DNA of 64,000 bases, taken from NCBI RefSeq assembly GCF_014645015.1, contig NZ_BMLC01000002.1, forward strand, positions 1 through 64,000, in the 5' to 3' direction. The stretch is from Salinibacterium xinjiangense. GTDB lineage: Bacteria > Actinomycetota > Actinomycetes > Actinomycetales > Microbacteriaceae. Under the pieces are notes generated by a model that saw only the letters and a program-made list of their open reading frames with translations, ran no database searches and was not told the origin of the DNA. Below, piece by piece: positions 60,919 through 64,000 of the stretch (the stretch's first letter is position 1; each line of letters begins with the position of its first letter). A program made the translations under genes and the position numbers.

Positions 60919-61866
60919 CTACTGCTCCGGATCGCCGATGCGCTCCAGCGCGTCGACCACCAGGCTCCAGAACTTCGCGTGGTCGAGCTTTCCCGCGACC
61001 TGGGTCGTGCAGCTGGCCGGCGCCGGCGCGCGGAAGTCAGCCACGGTCATCCCGAGCGTAAGGGTCCCGGTTAGTTCGACATCGAGCGGCACTCGCGTCA
61101 CCTGCATGACGGTTGGATCGATCACGAAGGCCACGGCGCAGGGGTCGTGCACGGGAGGATGCTCGAAACCCTGCTGCTCGCGATAGGTCTCGCCGAAGAA
61201 CTCCAGCAATTCACCGACGAACCTCGACGGCGCGGTGTCGATCGCCGCGATGGCTTCGACGACGGTGGGAGTGGCGAGTGCCTCGTGGGTCAGGTCGAGG
61301 CCGACCATGGTGAGCGGCCATGGCTCGTTAAAGACGATGTGGGCAGCCTCAGGATCGATGACGATGTTGAACTCGCTTGTTGCGCTCCAGTTGCCGACGT
61401 TCACGCCGCCGCCCATCAGCACCACCTGCTTCACCCGCTCGACGATGCGAGGCTCTTTGCGCACTGCCATCGCGATGTTGGTGAGGGCTCCGGTCGGAAC
61501 GAGGGTGATGTCGCCCACATCGGCCGCCATGATCGTGTCGATGATGAAGTCCACGGCATGGCGAGGATCGAGCTCCAGTGTCGGCTCGGGAAGTCGCGGC
61601 CCGTCGAGCCCTGATTTTCCATGGATGCTTTCGGCTACCTCGATCTGGCGCACGAGAGGCCGGTGTGCCCCGCGGGCGAACGGCACGCCGGTGATCCCCG
61701 CGACCCGAGCGACAGAGAGGGCATTGCGTGTCACCTTCTCGATCGTCTGGTTACCCATGACGGTCGTTACGCCGACCAGGTCGATCTCGGGGCTCCCCCA
61801 GGCGAGCAGCAGGGCTATGGCGTCATCGTGCCCCGGATCGCAGTCCAGGATGATCTTGTTCGGCAT
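60919..61866 (-). CDS. Inosine/uridine-preferring nucleoside hydrolase
   Basis: 315 aa from ATG 61866. The calcium-binding signature DCDPGHDDA is at residues 7-15, with LVGVTTVMGNQ, VLMGGGVNVGN, EFNIVIDPEAAHIVF and HDPCAVAFVIDP further on. It hydrolyses the N-glycosidic bond of ribonucleosides to ribose and base. Divergent from adenosine deaminase with 46 bases between starts, so the two probably share control. Confidence 0.9.
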   Translation of the reverse strand: MPNKIILDCDPGHDDAIALLLAWGSPEIDLVGVTTVMGNQTIEKVTRNALSVARVAGITGVPFARGAHRPLVRQIEVAESIHGKSGLDGPRLPEPTLELDPRHAVDFIIDTIMAADVGDITLVPTGALTNIAMAVRKEPRIVERVKQVVLMGGGVNVGNWSATSEFNIVIDPEAAHIVFNEPWPLTMVGLDLTHEALATPTVVEAIAAIDTAPSRFVGELLEFFGETYREQQGFEHPPVHDPCAVAFVIDPTVMQVTRVPLDVELTGTLTLGMTVADFRAPAPASCTTQVAGKLDHAKFWSLVVDALERIGDPEQ

Positions 61867-61912
61867 CGGATCTGAGGCTACCCCCCAGCGACCACCCGGT
61901 AGATTGATCCCT

Positions 61913-63034
61913 ATGAACACCGCGGTCGACGACTACACAATGCCCGGGGGCGGCGCCAACATCGCCAGCCTCCCCAAGGTTTCCCTGCATGATCACCTCG
62001 ATGGTGGCCTGCGCCCGCAGACGATCATAGAGCTGGCGGATGCCGTCGGCATGGCCGTGCCGGTAGCCGACGCCGCGGGGCTCGCGACGTGGTTCGCCGA
62101 CCAGGCCGATTCCGGATCGCTCGTGGAATACCTGAAGACGTTCGACATCACCACCGGCGTGATGCAGACAAAGGAGGGCCTCACCAGGGTCGCTCGCGAA
62201 TTCGTGCAGGATCTCGGCGCGGATGGGGTCGTCTATGGCGAGATCCGGTGGGCTCCGGAGCAGCACCTCGCACGTGGGCTCAGTCTCGACGAGGTGGTGG
62301 AGGCCGTGCAGGAGGGCCTCGACGCGGGAGCAGATGACGTCGCTGGCTCCGGCGGGAGCATCCGGGTCGGCCAGCTGATCAGCGCTATGCGCCACGCTGA
62401 CCGCGGGCTCGAGATCGCCGAACTCGCCGTTCGCCACCGCGACAACGGTGTCGTCGGCTTCGACATCGCCGGCGCTGAGGCAGGCTTTCCAGCGGGAAAG
62501 ATGCGCGAGGCCTTCGACTTCCTCGCCCGAAACTACCTCCCCGCCACGATCCACGCCGGCGAGGCCGATGGGCTGGAGTCGATTCGTGGCGCCCTGTTCG
62601 ATGGTCGCGCGCTCAGGCTCGGCCACGGCGTGCGGCTTGCGGAGGACATCACCACCTCGAGCGAGGACGACGAGAACACTTACGTAACGCTCGGGCCGGT
62701 CGCCCAGTGGGTCAAGGATCGCGAGATTGCGCTGGAACTCAGCCCCAGCTCGAACCTGCAAACCGGCGCCATCGAGCAATGGGGGGACGAGCTCGTCGAC
62801 CACCCATTCGACCTGCTGTACCAGCTTGGATTCCGCGTCACGGTCAACGCCGACAACCGGCTGATGAGCGCCACGTCGCTCACGCGCGAACTCTTCCTCC
62901 TGTCTGAGACGTTCGGCTACGACCTCTCGGACCTTGCGGTGTTCCAGTTGAATGCCGCAGCATCGTTGTTCCTGCCGTTAGAGGAGCGAGAGGAGCTCGC
63001 AGACATCATCACCGCGGGTTTCGACGCGGCCTGA
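61913..63034 (+). CDS. add: Adenosine deaminase
   Basis: 373 aa from ATG 61913. Metal ligands and catalytic residues: VSLHDHLDGGLRP, TIHAGEADG, RLGHGVRL, ELSPSSNLQTG and VTVNADNRLMS (Asp of the zinc site). Converts adenosine to inosine. It feeds the divergent nucleoside hydrolase. The stop overlaps the EIIA start (TGATG), an unexpected coupling to PTS genes. Confidence 0.93.
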   Translation: MNTAVDDYTMPGGGANIASLPKVSLHDHLDGGLRPQTIIELADAVGMAVPVADAAGLATWFADQADSGSLVEYLKTFDITTGVMQTKEGLTRVAREFVQDLGADGVVYGEIRWAPEQHLARGLSLDEVVEAVQEGLDAGADDVAGSGGSIRVGQLISAMRHADRGLEIAELAVRHRDNGVVGFDIAGAEAGFPAGKMREAFDFLARNYLPATIHAGEADGLESIRGALFDGRALRLGHGVRLAEDITTSSEDDENTYVTLGPVAQWVKDREIALELSPSSNLQTGAIEQWGDELVDHPFDLLYQLGFRVTVNADNRLMSATSLTRELFLLSETFGYDLSDLAVFQLNAAASLFLPLEEREELADIITAGFDAA

Positions 63035-63483
63035 TGACCCTTCCCCCGCTTCCTGAGAGTGCTATCGTCCTCGCGGCGGAGGCAGCGGACTGGCGTGCCG
63101 CTGTCACGCTGGCGGGGGAGGCGCTGACCCGTTCTGGCTCGGCCGAACCCGGATACTCACGCGAGATGATCCGGATGATCGAGCAGCACGGTCCCTATGT
63201 CGTCATCGCACCGGGGCTCGCCCTCGCGCACGCGAGGCCAGGGCCCGAGGTCATTGCCGATGGGCTGTCGATCGTGACGCTCGCGAGCCCAGTCAACTTC
63301 GGGCACCCGCACAATGATCCGGTCAGTGTGGTGCTCGGGTTGGCGATCGCCTCCGCCGACACCCATCTCGCGGCTGTCGCCGCCGTGGCGAACGTGTTCA
63401 ACGACTCGTCCGCCATCGCCGACCTGGCAGCAGCAGTTTCGGCACTCGAGGTGCAGAAGATCATGGGCGCGGTGGAGCTATGA
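63034..63483 (+). CDS. PTS EIIA component, fructose/mannitol-ascorbate type
   Basis: 149 aa PTS_EIIA_2 domain. Phosphorylated His66 lies in GLALAHARPGPE; YVVIAPGLA and NFGHPHNDPVSVVLGLA are typical of UlaC-like EIIA. It would accept phosphate from HPr and pass it to EIIB. Coupled to add by a one-base overlap, and followed by a duplicated 65-bp spacer before the EIIB gene. No EIIC is in the window. Confidence 0.87.
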   Translation: MTLPPLPESAIVLAAEAADWRAAVTLAGEALTRSGSAEPGYSREMIRMIEQHGPYVVIAPGLALAHARPGPEVIADGLSIVTLASPVNFGHPHNDPVSVVLGLAIASADTHLAAVAAVANVFNDSSAIADLAAAVSALEVQKIMGAVEL

Positions 63484-63600
63484 GAATCGCGCCAGCGATT
63501 CGGCGACCCCAGCGCCGACTGAGCCTGCGAGGGAGGGTGGAGCTATGAGAATCGCGCCAGCGATTCGGCGACCCCAGCGCCGACTGAGCCTGCGAGGGAG
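63471..63600 (+). repeat. Perfect 65-bp tandem duplication between EIIA and EIIB genes
   Basis: Units 63471-63535 and 63536-63600 are identical, and the first 13 bases (GGTGGAGCTATGA) occur a third time at 63601. The unit starts inside the last EIIA codons and contains the RBS GGGAGG used by what follows. Confidence 0.96.
63480..63548 (+). CDS. 22-aa ORF in duplicated spacer, copy 1
   Basis: ATG 63480 overlaps the EIIA stop (ATGA). The peptide starts MRIAPAIRRPQRR and is highly basic; it ends in VEL like EIIA itself. Its stop overlaps the ATG of copy 2. It may be only a by-product that keeps ribosomes moving through the spacer. Confidence 0.4.
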   Translation: MRIAPAIRRPQRRLSLRGRVEL

Positions 63601-63613
63601 GGTGGAGCTATGA
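63545..63613 (+). CDS. 22-aa ORF in duplicated spacer, copy 2
   Basis: Identical to copy 1. It has the RBS GGGAGG a few bases upstream and its TGA overlaps the EIIB ATG at 63610, so it hands ribosomes to EIIB. Confidence 0.4.
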   Translation: MRIAPAIRRPQRRLSLRGRVEL

Positions 63614-63882
63614 AGATCGTGACCATCTGCGGCGCCGGGATCGGCAGCTCGGGCATCCTGAAGGTCAACGCCGAGCGCGTGCTGGCAAGACTCGACATCG
63701 AGGCCATCGTGATCGCCGCCGATGTCGCTTCGGTTCAGGATGTCGCGGCCGACGCCCAGGTCATCCTGACGTCTGCCGAGTTCGTGGAGGCGATCGGCGC
63801 GACGTTCGCCGACGTCATCGTCATCGAAAACTATTTCGACACCGCAGAGTTGAGCGCCAAGCTGGAGGCGGCGCTGGGCTGA
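63610..63882 (+). CDS. PTS EIIB component, ascorbate/lactose type
   Basis: 90 aa. Phosphocysteine Cys7 in TICGAGIGSSGIL fits the UlaB-like PTS_IIB family; ILTSAEFVEAIG and VIVIENYFD follow. It takes phosphate from EIIA and would pass it to a sugar on EIIC. The next gene is on the opposite strand, so EIIC must be elsewhere or absent. Confidence 0.87.
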   Translation: MKIVTICGAGIGSSGILKVNAERVLARLDIEAIVIAADVASVQDVAADAQVILTSAEFVEAIGATFADVIVIENYFDTAELSAKLEAALG

Positions 63883-63896
63883 GCGCTGGCTGTCGA

Positions 63897-64000
63897 TTAA
63901 CCGGCCAGCAGCGCCCGCATGCCGGCCTCGAGTTCGGCCACGACGGCGTTTGCCGCCGCCCGCCGCTCGCTCGCGTCACCGGCGGTGCTCGATGCGTCGA
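63897..64000 (-). CDS. C-terminal end of an unidentified gene (partial)
   Basis: An open minus-strand frame runs off the window and ends at TAA (63897-63899). The visible C-terminus is DASSTAGDASERRAAANAVV then AELEAGMRALLAG, a helical Ala-rich tail with good codon bias. The family cannot be named from 34 residues; a nucleoside or sugar-phosphate enzyme would fit the context. Confidence 0.5.
   Translation of the reverse strand, partial: DASSTAGDASERRAAANAVVAELEAGMRALLAG

Noticed and set aside
61235-61912. N-terminal extension of adenosine deaminase (about 226 codons)
   Set aside because: It is antisense to the nucleoside hydrolase gene; the deaminase family starts at ATG 61913.

Overview
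The window is GC-rich actinobacterial chromosome. Short SD-led genes, many GTG/TTG starts, ATGA/TGATG coupled junctions, a menaquinone gene (menB), MaoC-type dehydratases next to murB, two DUF-type small actinobacterial proteins and an Ohr/OhrR pair all fit. Gene content and style suggest a Microbacteriaceae-like soil or plant-associated heterotroph; that family placement is inference. No phage, transposase, CRISPR array or rRNA is visible.

Layout. 0-10 kb: carbohydrate and cell-envelope genes: GH114 lipoprotein, PAP2 phosphatase, amylosucrase, PPK2 polyphosphate kinase, DUF1206 membrane protein, inositol-phosphatase family enzyme, M23 peptidase and a LacI-operator-preceded GH13 alpha-glucosidase. 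10.1-10.3 kb: tRNA-Thr(GGT) and tRNA-Met(CAT) with a terminator. 10.4-18.7 kb: ECF41-like sigma factor, DUF1059 protein, a decayed flavodoxin, OsmC/OhrR peroxide module, a striking Baeyer-Villiger monooxygenase fused to an alpha/beta hydrolase, a secreted protein, menB, a thiolase and a 73-aa protein. 19.0-21.3 kb: a self-contained 32-codon gene with promoter, operator-like dyad, RBS and terminator, then hadA-hadB-murB.

21.4-35.5 kb is the most distinctive region: an apparent polyol/sugar utilisation locus. It holds an RbsABC-like ABC importer with a DUF2291 protein, a zinc alcohol dehydrogenase, an FGGY kinase, a GlpD-like FAD polyol-phosphate dehydrogenase, a class II aldolase homologue that has lost the usual HxDH metal/catalytic motif, and a dismantled 2-oxoacid/acetoin-dehydrogenase-type complex: E1 alpha and beta fused in one protein, the lipoyl domain as a free 84-aa protein, and the E2 catalytic domain as a separate divergent gene, with no E3. 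A SorC regulator is encoded within, and two promoters at the ends of the catabolic block carry similar CACAnnTGTG dyads just downstream of the -10. The genes suggest import, phosphorylation, oxidation to a ketose phosphate and a CoA-forming carbon-carbon cleavage; the substrate is unknown.

35.6-50 kb is mostly housekeeping: ABC-2 exporter, HAD phosphatase, GNAT, trpS, exonuclease III, YihY/BrkB membrane protein, PTS enzyme I, an ECF sigma factor fused to its own zinc-finger/membrane anti-sigma region, sdhCDAB, and a GT4 glycosyltransferase divergent from mannose-1-phosphate guanylyltransferase. 50-64 kb is a nucleoside salvage island: two BMP-family lipoproteins, the matching ATPase and two permeases, cytidine deaminase and thymidine phosphorylase, then (after an AbiEi/DUF559-like gene flanked by 60-nt inverted palindromic repeats) nucleoside hydrolase, adenosine deaminase and a coupled PTS EIIA-EIIB pair separated by a perfect 65-bp tandem duplication that keeps translational coupling intact.
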